From Thermomonas paludicola (GTDB lineage: Bacteria; Pseudomonadota; Gammaproteobacteria; Xanthomonadales; Xanthomonadaceae): 64,000 nt of DNA. Under the pieces are notes generated by a model that was not told where the DNA came from, did no database searches, and saw only the letters and a list, made by a program, of their open reading frames with translations. Made by a program: the position numbers and the translations under genes. Numbering within the stretch: position 1 is the first letter of the stretch; every line of letters starts with the position of its first letter. Below are positions 56,893 through 64,000 of this stretch, in pieces. The stretch covers positions 2,294,001 to 2,358,000 of the forward strand of contig NZ_CP093311.1 in assembly GCF_024498955.1 (NCBI RefSeq). Reading direction: 5' to 3'.

Positions 56893-58503
56893 TCAGCCGG
56901 GACGTGGCCCGCGGCGCAGGTCCTTGAGGATTTCGCGTGCGGCGTTGCGCCCCGGAAGACCGGTGACGCCGCCGCCGGGATGGGTACCCGAGCCGCACAG
57001 GTAGAGGTTCTTGAACGCGCCGCGATAGTGGCCCTGCCCCAACAGCGGGCGCGCACTGAACATCTGGTCCAGGCCCAGTGCGCCGTGGAAGATGTCGCCC
57101 CCCACCAGCCCGATGCGGCGCTCCAGGTCCAGCGGGCTCAAGGCTTCATGGCCCAGCACGCTGCGCGCAAAGTTCGGCGCGTAGTCGTTCACGGTGTCGA
57201 TCATCAATTTCGCCACGCTGTCGCGGTGCACATCCCAGCCGTCGTCCACCTCGGGATTCACCTGCTGGCAGAACAGGCTGGCAACGTGCCGGCCCGCCGG
57301 TGCAAGCGTGTCGTCCAATGTGGATGAAATGACCAGTTCGACAATCGGCCGGCGCGCCCAGCCTGCGTTATGCGCCTTCGACTTGGCATCGAAATAGGCT
57401 TGCTCGAAATACTGCAGCGAGGGCCCGATCAGAATGCCGCTTTGATGGTGCGGCTGTTGCTGGCTGCCCGGCATGGCGGTGAAATCCGGCAATTCGCTCA
57501 GCGCCACGTTCATGCGGAAGGTGCCGGACCCGCAGCGGTAGCGCTCGATGCGCTGCGCGGTGTCTTCATCCAACCGGGAGCGCTCGACCAGCTTGGTGTA
57601 CAGCAGCTTGGGGTTGAGGTTGCTGGCAATGGTGGTCGCGCGCAATTCGCGCCCATCGCCCAGCGCAACGCCGACCGCCTTGCCGCCTTCGACAAGGAGT
57701 TGCGCCACCTCGGCATCGGTTTCGATGGCCACGCCGCGCGCCTCGCATTCCTTGCGCATCGCCTGGGTGATCGCGCCCATCCCGCCGATGGCATGGCCCC
57801 ACGCGCCGGCCTTGCCGTTGACCTCGCCGAACACGTGATGCAGCAGCACGTAGGCGCTGCCCGGCGTGTACGGGCTGGCGAAATTGCCGACCACCGAATC
57901 CCAACCCAGCGCGGCCTTCAGCGGCTCGCCTTCGAACCAGCTGTCGAGCAGCTCGCCGGCAGACTTGGTGAAGAGATCCAGCAAGTCGCGACGCCCGCGC
58001 ATGTCCAGCGACTTGACCTGCCTGGCTGCCGACGCCGATGCAAGCCAGTCGGCCAGCACGAAGCGGTCGCTGACATTCGGCGGCGTTTGCTGCATCAACT
58101 GGCGCAGCACCACCACGATGCGATCCAGCATCGCGTAGTACTCGGGCAGCCGCTGCGCATCGCGCGCCGACCACTTCGCCACTTCGCCGTGGGTGTGCTC
58201 ACCGCCCAGGCGAAAACTGCGCCCGTCGGGCAACGGCAGGAAGTTGGCATAGGGCCGCTCGACCACGCGCAGGCCGTGTTGCGCAAGACGCAGATCCGCA
58301 ATCACCTTCGGATTGAGCAAACTCACCGTATAACTGGCCAGCGAATTGCGGAAGCCAGGATGGAACTCCTCGGTCACCGCCGCACCACCGACGATGCCGC
58401 GCCGCTCCAGCACCCGCACCTTCAAGCCCGCGCCCGCCAGATACGCCGCGCAAACCAGGCCGTTGTGGCCACCGCCAATGATCAAGACATCGTCGTGTTG
58501 CAT
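56893..58503 (-). CDS. PYROXD2-like NAD(P)/FAD-dependent oxidoreductase
   Basis: 536 residues. Dinucleotide-binding motif IIGGGHNGLVCAAYLAGAG near the N-terminus, followed by phytoene-desaturase-like segments and a C-terminal FAD-closing motif LYLCGSGTHPGGGVTG. The family (PYROXD2 / NAD(P)/FAD oxidoreductase) has been linked to mitochondria in animals; bacterial substrates are unknown, and carotenoid desaturation is less likely given this subgroup's sequence. ATG 58503 fits the flavin motif. Divergent from the CoA-transferase gene over 95 nt. Confidence 0.88.
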   Translation of the reverse strand: MQHDDVLIIGGGHNGLVCAAYLAGAGLKVRVLERRGIVGGAAVTEEFHPGFRNSLASYTVSLLNPKVIADLRLAQHGLRVVERPYANFLPLPDGRSFRLGGEHTHGEVAKWSARDAQRLPEYYAMLDRIVVVLRQLMQQTPPNVSDRFVLADWLASASAARQVKSLDMRGRRDLLDLFTKSAGELLDSWFEGEPLKAALGWDSVVGNFASPYTPGSAYVLLHHVFGEVNGKAGAWGHAIGGMGAITQAMRKECEARGVAIETDAEVAQLLVEGGKAVGVALGDGRELRATTIASNLNPKLLYTKLVERSRLDEDTAQRIERYRCGSGTFRMNVALSELPDFTAMPGSQQQPHHQSGILIGPSLQYFEQAYFDAKSKAHNAGWARRPIVELVISSTLDDTLAPAGRHVASLFCQQVNPEVDDGWDVHRDSVAKLMIDTVNDYAPNFARSVLGHEALSPLDLERRIGLVGGDIFHGALGLDQMFSARPLLGQGHYRGAFKNLYLCGSGTHPGGGVTGLPGRNAAREILKDLRRGPRPG

Positions 58504-58598
58504 CTTGTCCCCTTGAATTTTCCATTCCTGCCACCGATGCAGGCTGGGTGCAGCCCGCACCCGGGATAATTGCAGATCGCCCGACCTGCCGCCTGCCC

Positions 58599-60113
58599 AT
58601 GCCCCAGTCCCGCATCCGCAACGCCACATTGCTCGCCCGCCGCATGTCGGCAGATGCCGCCGCCGCGCTGATCAACCCCGGCACCAGCGTGGCGATGAGC
58701 GGCTTCACCGGCTCCGGGCATGCCAAGGTGGTGCCCGGAGCCCTGGCACGGCGCATTGAAGCCGTCCACGCCGCCGGCGATCCATTCCGGATCCGCCTGC
58801 TCACCGGCGCCTCCACCGCGCCCGAACTCGACGGCGTGCTGGCCCGCGCCGACGGCCTGGAATTGCGCGCGCCCTACCAGTCCGATCCCGACACCCGTCA
58901 ACGGATCAATGCGGGCAGCATGAATTACATCGACATGCACCTGAGCCAGGTGGCGCAATTCACCTGGTCCGGCTTCTTCGGCAAGATCGACACCGCCGTG
59001 ATCGAGGCCACCGCCATCGCCGAGGACGGTTCGCTGGTGCCCTCCACCTCGGTCGGCAACAACAAGACCTGGCTGGACCTGGCCGACAAGGTCATCGTGG
59101 AAGTGAACCGCTGGCAGCCGGAGGCGCTGGACGGCATGCACGACATCTACTACGGCACCCGGCTGCCGCCCGACCGCGTGCCGATCCCGCTGACCCGGCC
59201 CGACCAGCGCATCGGCCAGCCGCATTTGCGGGTGGATCCCGCCAGGATCGTCGCGGTGGTCGAAACCGATGCCCCCGACCGCAACAGCGCGTTCAAGCCC
59301 ATCGATGACACCAGCCGCCGCATCGCGGGCCACCTGATTGATTTCTTCCGCGACGAAATCAAGCGCGGCCGGTTGCCGGCCAACTTGCTGCCGCTGCAAT
59401 CAGGCGTGGGCAACATCGCCAACGCGGTGCTTGCCGGGTTGGGCGAAAGCGGCTTTTCCAACCTCACCGCGTTCACCGAAGTCATCCAGGACGGCATGCT
59501 GGATCTGCTCGACGCCGGCATCCTGCGCAGCGCCTCGGCCACCGCCGTCTCGCTGTCACCGGAGGCCACCGCACGCTTCAAGGACACCATCGCCAATTAT
59601 CGCGAGCGCATCCTGTTGCGCTCGCAGGAACTGTCCAACCATCCCGAACTGGTGCGCCGGCTGGGCTGCATCGCGTTGAACGGGATGATCGAAGCCGACC
59701 TGTACGGCAACATCAATTCCACCCACATCATGGGCAGCCGCATCCAGAACGGCATCGGCGGCAGCGGCGACTTCGCCCGCAACAGCTACCTGCCCGTCTT
59801 CCTCACCCCCAGCACCGCCAAGGGTGGCGCGATTTCCAGCATCGTGCCGATGGTCAGCCACGTGGACCACACCGAACACGACGTGGCCATCCTGATCACC
59901 GAACAAGGTCTGGCAGACCTGCGAGGGCTTGCCCCCAAACAACGCGCCCGCACGATCATCGACCACTGCGCCCACCCCGACTACCGCGACGCCCTGCGCG
60001 ACTACTTCGACCGCGCCTGCCGCGACAGCTACGGCAAACACACCCCGCACCTGCTGGCGGAAGCGCTGTCCTGGCACCAGCGTTTCATTGAAACGGGGAC
60101 GATGCGGGCCTAG
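58599..60113 (+). CDS. Acetyl-CoA hydrolase / succinyl-CoA:acetate CoA-transferase family
   Basis: 504 residues. Class I CoA-transferase fold. The catalytic glutamate is E294 in FTEVIQDGM, at the same number as in AarC of Acetobacter; the oxyanion-hole segment GVGNIANAVLAGL precedes it. It moves CoA between succinate or acetyl groups, or hydrolyses acetyl-CoA; Ach1/AarC/SCACT cannot be told apart by eye. ATG 58599 follows a GATAAT (58565) by ~30 nt. Last core-type gene before the accessory island. Confidence 0.9.
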   Translation: MPQSRIRNATLLARRMSADAAAALINPGTSVAMSGFTGSGHAKVVPGALARRIEAVHAAGDPFRIRLLTGASTAPELDGVLARADGLELRAPYQSDPDTRQRINAGSMNYIDMHLSQVAQFTWSGFFGKIDTAVIEATAIAEDGSLVPSTSVGNNKTWLDLADKVIVEVNRWQPEALDGMHDIYYGTRLPPDRVPIPLTRPDQRIGQPHLRVDPARIVAVVETDAPDRNSAFKPIDDTSRRIAGHLIDFFRDEIKRGRLPANLLPLQSGVGNIANAVLAGLGESGFSNLTAFTEVIQDGMLDLLDAGILRSASATAVSLSPEATARFKDTIANYRERILLRSQELSNHPELVRRLGCIALNGMIEADLYGNINSTHIMGSRIQNGIGGSGDFARNSYLPVFLTPSTAKGGAISSIVPMVSHVDHTEHDVAILITEQGLADLRGLAPKQRARTIIDHCAHPDYRDALRDYFDRACRDSYGKHTPHLLAEALSWHQRFIETGTMRA

Positions 60114-60279
60114 CAGGGCACACGATGGGGCGAGGGAGGCCGATACCACGCCTGGGGGGCTGCCAGACGAAGACGAGGACGACGCGTTACCCAAGAGCAC
60201 CGTGGTGGTGGTGGCGATCAGGATGTTCCAGTACAGCGACTGCTTGCCGGCGTCGTGACGTACTCGACGCGGCCAACGC
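60114..60279. other. Spacer between core region and type I island
   Basis: 166 nt with no convincing gene. One strand carries a purine-rich GACGAAGACGAGGACGACGC tract and short frames on both strands, e.g. minus-strand KQSLYWNILIATTTTVLLG, which has a membrane-helix look and may be a gene relic. No att-site repeat or tRNA is seen. Confidence 0.4.
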
Positions 60280-61899
60280 TCAGGGAACGGGGGCAAGGCT
60301 CAATTCGGCGAGAAATGCATTGTGGCTCGCTTTCGCCCTGGCAAGGTCGTGTTCGATCCGGACCAGCTCGGCATGCACGGCCGTCAGATCGACCTCTTCT
60401 TCGGCCTGCGCCGTACTGACATAGCGCGAGATATTGAGGTTGTACTCGTTGTCGATGATCTCCTGCAGCGACACCCGGCGGGAATAACGCGCCTGCTCGG
60501 TACGTTCCCGATACGTCGACACGATCCGCGCAATGTCCTGATCGCTCAGCTGGTTCTGGCGCTTGCCCTTGGTGAAGTGCTCGGCCGCGTTGATGAACAG
60601 CACGTCGTCGGGCTTCTTGCACTTCTTGAGTACCAGAATGCAGACCGGGATGCCGGTGGAATAGAACAGGTTGGCCGGCAGGCCGATCACGGTGTCGATG
60701 TGGCCGTCGGTGAGCAGCTTGGTGCGGATGGCCGCTTCCTTGCCGCCGCGGAACAGCACGCCGTGCGGCAGGATGATCGCCATCACGCCGTCATCCTTCA
60801 GGTAATGCAGGCCGTGCAGCAGGAAGGCGAAGTCGGCGGCGCTCTTGGGTGCCACCCCGTGGTTCTTGAAGCGCGGGTCCTGCGCCATCGCCTCGCCCGG
60901 CTCCCAGCGGTAGCTGAAGGGCGGGTTGGCGACAACGGCGTCGAAACGCGGCTTCTTCGCCGGATTGGTTTCGCGCAGGAAGTCCCAGTCGTTGGTCAGG
61001 GTATCGCCGTGGTAGATCTCGAACTCGGTGTCCTTCACCCCGTGCAGCAGCATGTTCATGCGCGCCAGGTTGTAGGTGGTGATGTTGGATTCCTGGCCGT
61101 AGATTCGGCCGATGCTGCCGCCGGCCGCCTTCATGCGGTGGCGCACGTTGAGCAGCAGCGAACCGGAGCCGCAGGCGAAATCGAACACGCTGCCAAGCGA
61201 GCGGCGCGGGCCGGCCTTGGGTTCCTGGCTGTCCAGGGTGACGATGGCCGACAGGATGTTGGAAATCTGCTGCGGCGTGTAGAACTCGCCGGCCTTCTTG
61301 CCGCTGCCGGCGGCGAACTGGCCGATCAGGTATTCGTAGGCATCGCCCAGCGCATCGACATCGGTGGAAAAGTCGGCGATGCCCTCGGCGATCTTGCTGA
61401 TGATGGCGCACAGCTTGGCGTTGCGGTCGGCGTACTTGCGCCCCAGCTTGTCCGAGGCAAGGTTGATTTCCGAGAACAGCCCTTGGAAGTGGCTCTGGAA
61501 GGATTCTTCCTCGATGTATTTGAAGCCGCCCTGCAAGGTGTCCAGCAGCGCGTCGTTGTGGCTCTTGGCCAGGTGGACGATGTGGCCCCACAGATACTGC
61601 GGCTGGATGACGTAGTGCGCCTTGCGCCGCATCTGCTGCTCGAACGCCGGCACGTCGTCGGCATTGTCGGCATACCACACCGACAGCGGCGTCCGGCCGC
61701 CGTTGCCGATGGCATCCGGGTCGGGATAGTCGGCGCCCAGCTCCTTCTTCGCGGCTTCCTCGTAGTTCCACGACAGATAACGCAGGAACAGGAAGGACAG
61801 CATGTAGTCGCGGAAGTCATCCGCGTTCATCGCGCCGCGCAGCTGGTCGGCGATCGCCCAGAGGGTCTTGCCGAGTTGTTTCTGGTCGTTGTCGGTCAC
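60280..61899 (-). CDS. hsdM: Type I restriction-modification methyltransferase subunit
   Basis: 539 residues from a GTG that overlaps the stop of the 67-residue gene (GTGA). N-terminal helical HsdM domain (LGKTLWAIADQLRGAM), SAM motif I DFACGSGSLLL (D240-G246) and catalytic NPPF (N325-F328), so N6-adenine methylation is expected. It is last in the operon; the canonical order puts hsdM before hsdS. No hsdR is visible, so it would lie beyond 64000 or be absent. Confidence 0.96.
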   Translation of the reverse strand: MTDNDQKQLGKTLWAIADQLRGAMNADDFRDYMLSFLFLRYLSWNYEEAAKKELGADYPDPDAIGNGGRTPLSVWYADNADDVPAFEQQMRRKAHYVIQPQYLWGHIVHLAKSHNDALLDTLQGGFKYIEEESFQSHFQGLFSEINLASDKLGRKYADRNAKLCAIISKIAEGIADFSTDVDALGDAYEYLIGQFAAGSGKKAGEFYTPQQISNILSAIVTLDSQEPKAGPRRSLGSVFDFACGSGSLLLNVRHRMKAAGGSIGRIYGQESNITTYNLARMNMLLHGVKDTEFEIYHGDTLTNDWDFLRETNPAKKPRFDAVVANPPFSYRWEPGEAMAQDPRFKNHGVAPKSAADFAFLLHGLHYLKDDGVMAIILPHGVLFRGGKEAAIRTKLLTDGHIDTVIGLPANLFYSTGIPVCILVLKKCKKPDDVLFINAAEHFTKGKRQNQLSDQDIARIVSTYRERTEQARYSRRVSLQEIIDNEYNLNISRYVSTAQAEEEVDLTAVHAELVRIEHDLARAKASHNAFLAELSLAPVP

Positions 61900-62099
61900 C
61901 GCGCCAGATCCCTGTCGGCCTTGGCCTGGCTGCGCAAGGTATCGGCGGAAATCCGTACAGTGCGGCCTTCGCGCACCACGACCAAGTCTGTGCCGCTATC
62001 CATCGCGGTTTTACGTGCCAGTGCGGCTGCACGGCGCAACGCAGCTTGCGAGGCGCGCAGGTCAGGGTTTCGTGCGTTGGAAATATCGCGTGGCTTCAT
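61896..62099 (-). CDS. 67-residue protein, candidate antitoxin
   Basis: Starts MKPRDISNARNPDLRASQA, then Ala/Arg-rich helix and a short C-terminal beta-like motif DLVVVREGRTVRISAD. No annotated domain is certain. It overlaps the zeta-kinase stop by 4 nt (ATGA) and the hsdM start by 4 nt. Small basic proteins next to zeta-type kinases are often their antitoxins, so that role is inferred from context and size only; it could instead be an accessory of the R-M operon. Confidence 0.7.
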   Translation of the reverse strand: MKPRDISNARNPDLRASQAALRRAAALARKTAMDSGTDLVVVREGRTVRISADTLRSQAKADRDLAR

Positions 62100-62614
62100 G
62101 GCTTTTCGCTCCAGTCGAGCAGGACGGGCTCATCGCCCGAATTATCGTACAAGGCCCAGTCGTCCACCTCGGCCTTGTACACCGCATCGAAGTTGCGCAG
62201 TCCGCTGGAAAAACGGCGACGAATCACCGCTTCGGGAATGTCGTGTCCTCCCTGCTGCACCCGCGTGGCCACGCGGTCGATGGCGGTCTGTGCCGCAGGC
62301 AGGCTCAGGAAGAACAGGCTGACGTGGTAGCCCAGCGCGCGCCAGTGCCGGATACGCTGCCGGTAGCCGACACCGGAGAGTGTGGTTTCGAACGCGAAAC
62401 TCTCGCCGCGGGCGACGCAGGCCTCGATCTCTTCCAGCATCAAGCGCCCCGCCTTGATCGCCGCCGATTCCGGAGCGAACGGCGACAGCCCCGCCGCGAT
62501 CAGATCGGCATTGATGAAACGCGGTAGTTGTGCCTCGTCGGGCAGAAACGTGCGGGCAAAGGTGGTCTTGCCCGCGCCATTGGGACCGGCAAGGATGATG
62601 ATGCGCTTGCTCAT
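62096..62614 (-). CDS. Zeta toxin-type P-loop kinase
   Basis: 172 residues. Walker A GPNGAGKTT (residues 10-18), NADLIAAGLSPF after it, and FAFETTLSGVGYRQRI, the arrangement of zeta/PezT-like kinases that phosphorylate UDP-N-acetylglucosamine. It is short compared with epsilon-zeta zeta (~290) but in the range of many chromosomal zeta-family proteins. Overlaps the RhuM fragment and the downstream 67-residue gene by 4 nt each, so it is read as part of the hsd operon. Confidence 0.88.
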   Translation of the reverse strand: MSKRIIILAGPNGAGKTTFARTFLPDEAQLPRFINADLIAAGLSPFAPESAAIKAGRLMLEEIEACVARGESFAFETTLSGVGYRQRIRHWRALGYHVSLFFLSLPAAQTAIDRVATRVQQGGHDIPEAVIRRRFSSGLRNFDAVYKAEVDDWALYDNSGDEPVLLDWSEKP

Positions 62615-62853
62615 CCGCGCAGCCCCGCAGGCGAAGTTCTTTCAGGTTGAACTACCGAGGATCCCTCGGTGGTTCGTTCAGGCTCCAACTCTCTGTCTGC
62701 AAGAATGCTTTCCGGATGCAGGCTGATGCTGTCGGCGGTGACGTCGAACAGTTCCGCCATCTCCGCCTGGGTCAGCCAGACGGTCTGGCCGTCGGCGCGC
62801 AGTTGGATACGGCTGTGGCCGTCCTCGCTGGTGGTGAGGATCAGGCCACTCAT
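62611..62853 (-). pseudogene. Truncated RhuM family gene
   Basis: 80 residues. The first ~65 match the N-terminus of RhuM/virulence proteins (EDGHSRIQLRADGQTVWLTQ shown without its tail, then AEMAELFDVTADSISLH and ERTTEGSSVVQ); full members are ~330 residues. The frame then gives a short unrelated tail PERTSPAGLRG and stops at the zeta start. Overlaps hsdS by 4 nt (ATGA) and zeta by 4 nt. It looks like a 3'-deleted RhuM gene, although the remnant still has an open frame and could be made as a small DNA-binding protein. Confidence 0.8.
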
Positions 62854-64000
62854 GCGCTTGCACCTTCCAGAACGGGGAACAGCTGCTGCATCAGGCCCTG
62901 CTTGTGGGTCTTGAGGGCGGCGAGCTGGTTGGATTCGGCGGTGATCTGGGTGTCGAGGGAGGAGAGGCAGTCGGCGATGCGTTGTTGTTCAGCTAGTTCT
63001 TCGCCCTTACCGCTCGAAGGAGGAATCGGGATTGGTAACGCTGCGTACTCGGTGCCATTGATGCCAGGTTGCCCACTTCGCGCCGAGATGACGTGTACCC
63101 AATTCCAATACTGTTGTGTAGTGAGGAAGCTGGACACAAAGGTCGGAACGGCCTTCCTTCGGTTTGGCCGGATTCGAATCAGAAAGCCAGCAAAGACCAA
63201 GCGGCCGTCTTCCTCGCGGTAACAATACGATTTGCCAACGCTTGCCCCGGTGCGGGCGAGAGCGATGTCACCATCACTCAAATAGTTTTCCGCCGTGGCG
63301 TCGATGTCGACAGATACCTTGCCAGCCGAGACAAACCGCCCCTCGGTGTCGATGTCAGTGATTCTGAGATAGCTTGGCAGGCTTGGGGAAAACGGAACCG
63401 CAGGCGCATTTACGCCGTACTCGGGCTTGCCCTCAAGCAACTCTCCGAGCGGAACAGTCGACCACTCCGGCGCGCTGCGGAACTCGGGAAAGCGGAGGCG
63501 GGGGCGGGTTTCGCCTTCACGGGGGAACAGCTGCTGCATCAGGCCGCGCTTGTGCGCCTTCAACGCCTCTACCTTGCGGCCCTGCGCGGCAATCACCTCG
63601 TCCAGCGAGGTCAGGCAGTCGGCGATTTTTTGTTGCTCGGTTAGATCAGGAACGGCGACTTCAATCTTCTCGATGTTTGATTTCGACAGACTCGGGACAC
63701 CACCAGCCTCGTTGTGTTTTAGCCAATCGATCAGCTGGAAGTGCAAGAACACAAAACGAGGCAAGCATCCCTTGAACGAATGGGTATAGAAGAGCGTGTC
63801 TACAGTCCAGAATTTCCCGGTCAAGAAGATGGGATTATTGATCGTGCCCTTCCGGCCTATACATGCACTCTCTCCGTCGTACAGATAGTCATCAACAGAG
63901 AGCATGTAGCCGCCAGATCCATACACGGGGATTGGGCCGGTACCAAGATGCTTGTAATCCCTACCACTTCCGATCGTTAGAAGCTCACCAAGCGGCTTTA
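62850..64000 (-). CDS. hsdS: Type I restriction-modification specificity subunit, 5'-truncated
   Basis: 382 residues are visible and the frame stays open past base 64000; only about the start of the first target-recognition domain is missing. Two recognition domains are each followed by a conserved coiled-coil: EQQKIADCLTSLDEVIAAQ and EQQRIADCLSSLDTQITAE, both ending KAHKRGLMQQLFP-like. The recognition domains are visibly less GC-rich than neighbouring genes, as is common for these modules. The gene lies upstream of hsdM, the reverse of the usual order. Confidence 0.93.
   Translation of the reverse strand, partial: KPLGELLTIGSGRDYKHLGTGPIPVYGSGGYMLSVDDYLYDGESACIGRKGTINNPIFLTGKFWTVDTLFYTHSFKGCLPRFVFLHFQLIDWLKHNEAGGVPSLSKSNIEKIEVAVPDLTEQQKIADCLTSLDEVIAAQGRKVEALKAHKRGLMQQLFPREGETRPRLRFPEFRSAPEWSTVPLGELLEGKPEYGVNAPAVPFSPSLPSYLRITDIDTEGRFVSAGKVSVDIDATAENYLSDGDIALARTGASVGKSYCYREEDGRLVFAGFLIRIRPNRRKAVPTFVSSFLTTQQYWNWVHVISARSGQPGINGTEYAALPIPIPPSSGKGEELAEQQRIADCLSSLDTQITAESNQLAALKTHKQGLMQQLFPVLEGASA
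62874..62897. repeat. Direct repeat in hsdS, copy 1
   Basis: 24 identical bases shared with 63522-63545; they encode the LMQQLFP end of the second conserved region. The copies are 648 nt apart, a multiple of three. Confidence 0.9.
63522..63545. repeat. Direct repeat in hsdS, copy 2
   Basis: Second copy of the 24-base repeat, at the end of the central conserved region. Recombination between the copies would remove 216 codons in frame. Confidence 0.9.

Noticed and set aside
60125..60258. Plus-strand frame ending DEDEDDALPKSTVVVVAIR and ten more residues
   Set aside because: It is the tail of a frame that runs out of phase through the CoA-transferase gene; no start or domain supports it.

Overview
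The window is dense, high-GC bacterial chromosome, almost all coding. Gene content and order point to a gammaproteobacterium of the Xanthomonadaceae/Lysobacteraceae type: yicC-gmk-rpoZ-spoT, pepP next to a UPF0149 (ygfB) gene, zapA-6S RNA-5-FCL, a single ilvC-G-M-A-leuA-B operon behind a leader attenuator, and pcm-tolC-waaA. The family assignment is inferred from recognised proteins and synteny; no database search was made.

Layout. 1-1400: 3' part of an AraC-type regulator and ridA. 1469-8270: information and nucleotide metabolism (spoT, rpoZ, gmk, yicC on minus; rph, rdgB, hemW on plus). 8354-16786: DUF1631/PilZ pair, two M24 peptidases (pepQ, pepP), ygfB and a large GGDEF-EAL protein. 16796-19315: zapB-like, zapA, 6S RNA, 5-formyltetrahydrofolate cyclo-ligase, EVE-domain protein, rpiA. 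19325-31572: branched-chain amino acid locus: ilvD on minus, then leader peptide and attenuator, ilvC, ilvG, ilvM, ilvA, leuA, leuB on plus, leuC-leuD on minus, and a divergent LysR regulator. 31569-41648: a propeller-sensor diguanylate cyclase, an RND pump with its lipoprotein adaptor and divergent TetR gene, protein-L-isoaspartate methyltransferase and a TolC-like outer-membrane channel. 41685-46563: envelope genes (waaA, lipid A acyltransferase, O-antigen-ligase-like protein, glycosyltransferase, zinc finger). 46657-48702: pirin, YceI lipoprotein, nitroreductase. 48789-60113: ELM1-family protein, ABC exporter pair, glnE, AAA ATPase, PYROXD2-like oxidoreductase and acetyl-CoA hydrolase/CoA-transferase. 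60280-64000: an accessory type I restriction-modification island, cut by the window edge.

How the parts work together. Ilv and Leu enzymes cover the pathway from threonine and pyruvate to isoleucine, valine and the leucine precursor 2-ketoisocaproate. The plus-strand operon is preceded by a textbook transcription attenuator: a peptide with seven consecutive Ile/Leu/Val codons, a terminator, and an upstream copy of the terminator 3' arm that can act as antiterminator. The type I island is the clearest accessory region. Its operon runs hsdS, a truncated RhuM gene, a zeta-type kinase, a 67-residue candidate antitoxin and hsdM, each coupled to the next by a 4-nt stop/start overlap. HsdR is not in the window. 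This nesting of a probable toxin-antitoxin pair between the specificity and methylase genes is the observation I would follow first.

Limits: starts were chosen from start codons, spacing and remembered family N-termini; promoters and RNA structures are from visual inspection only.
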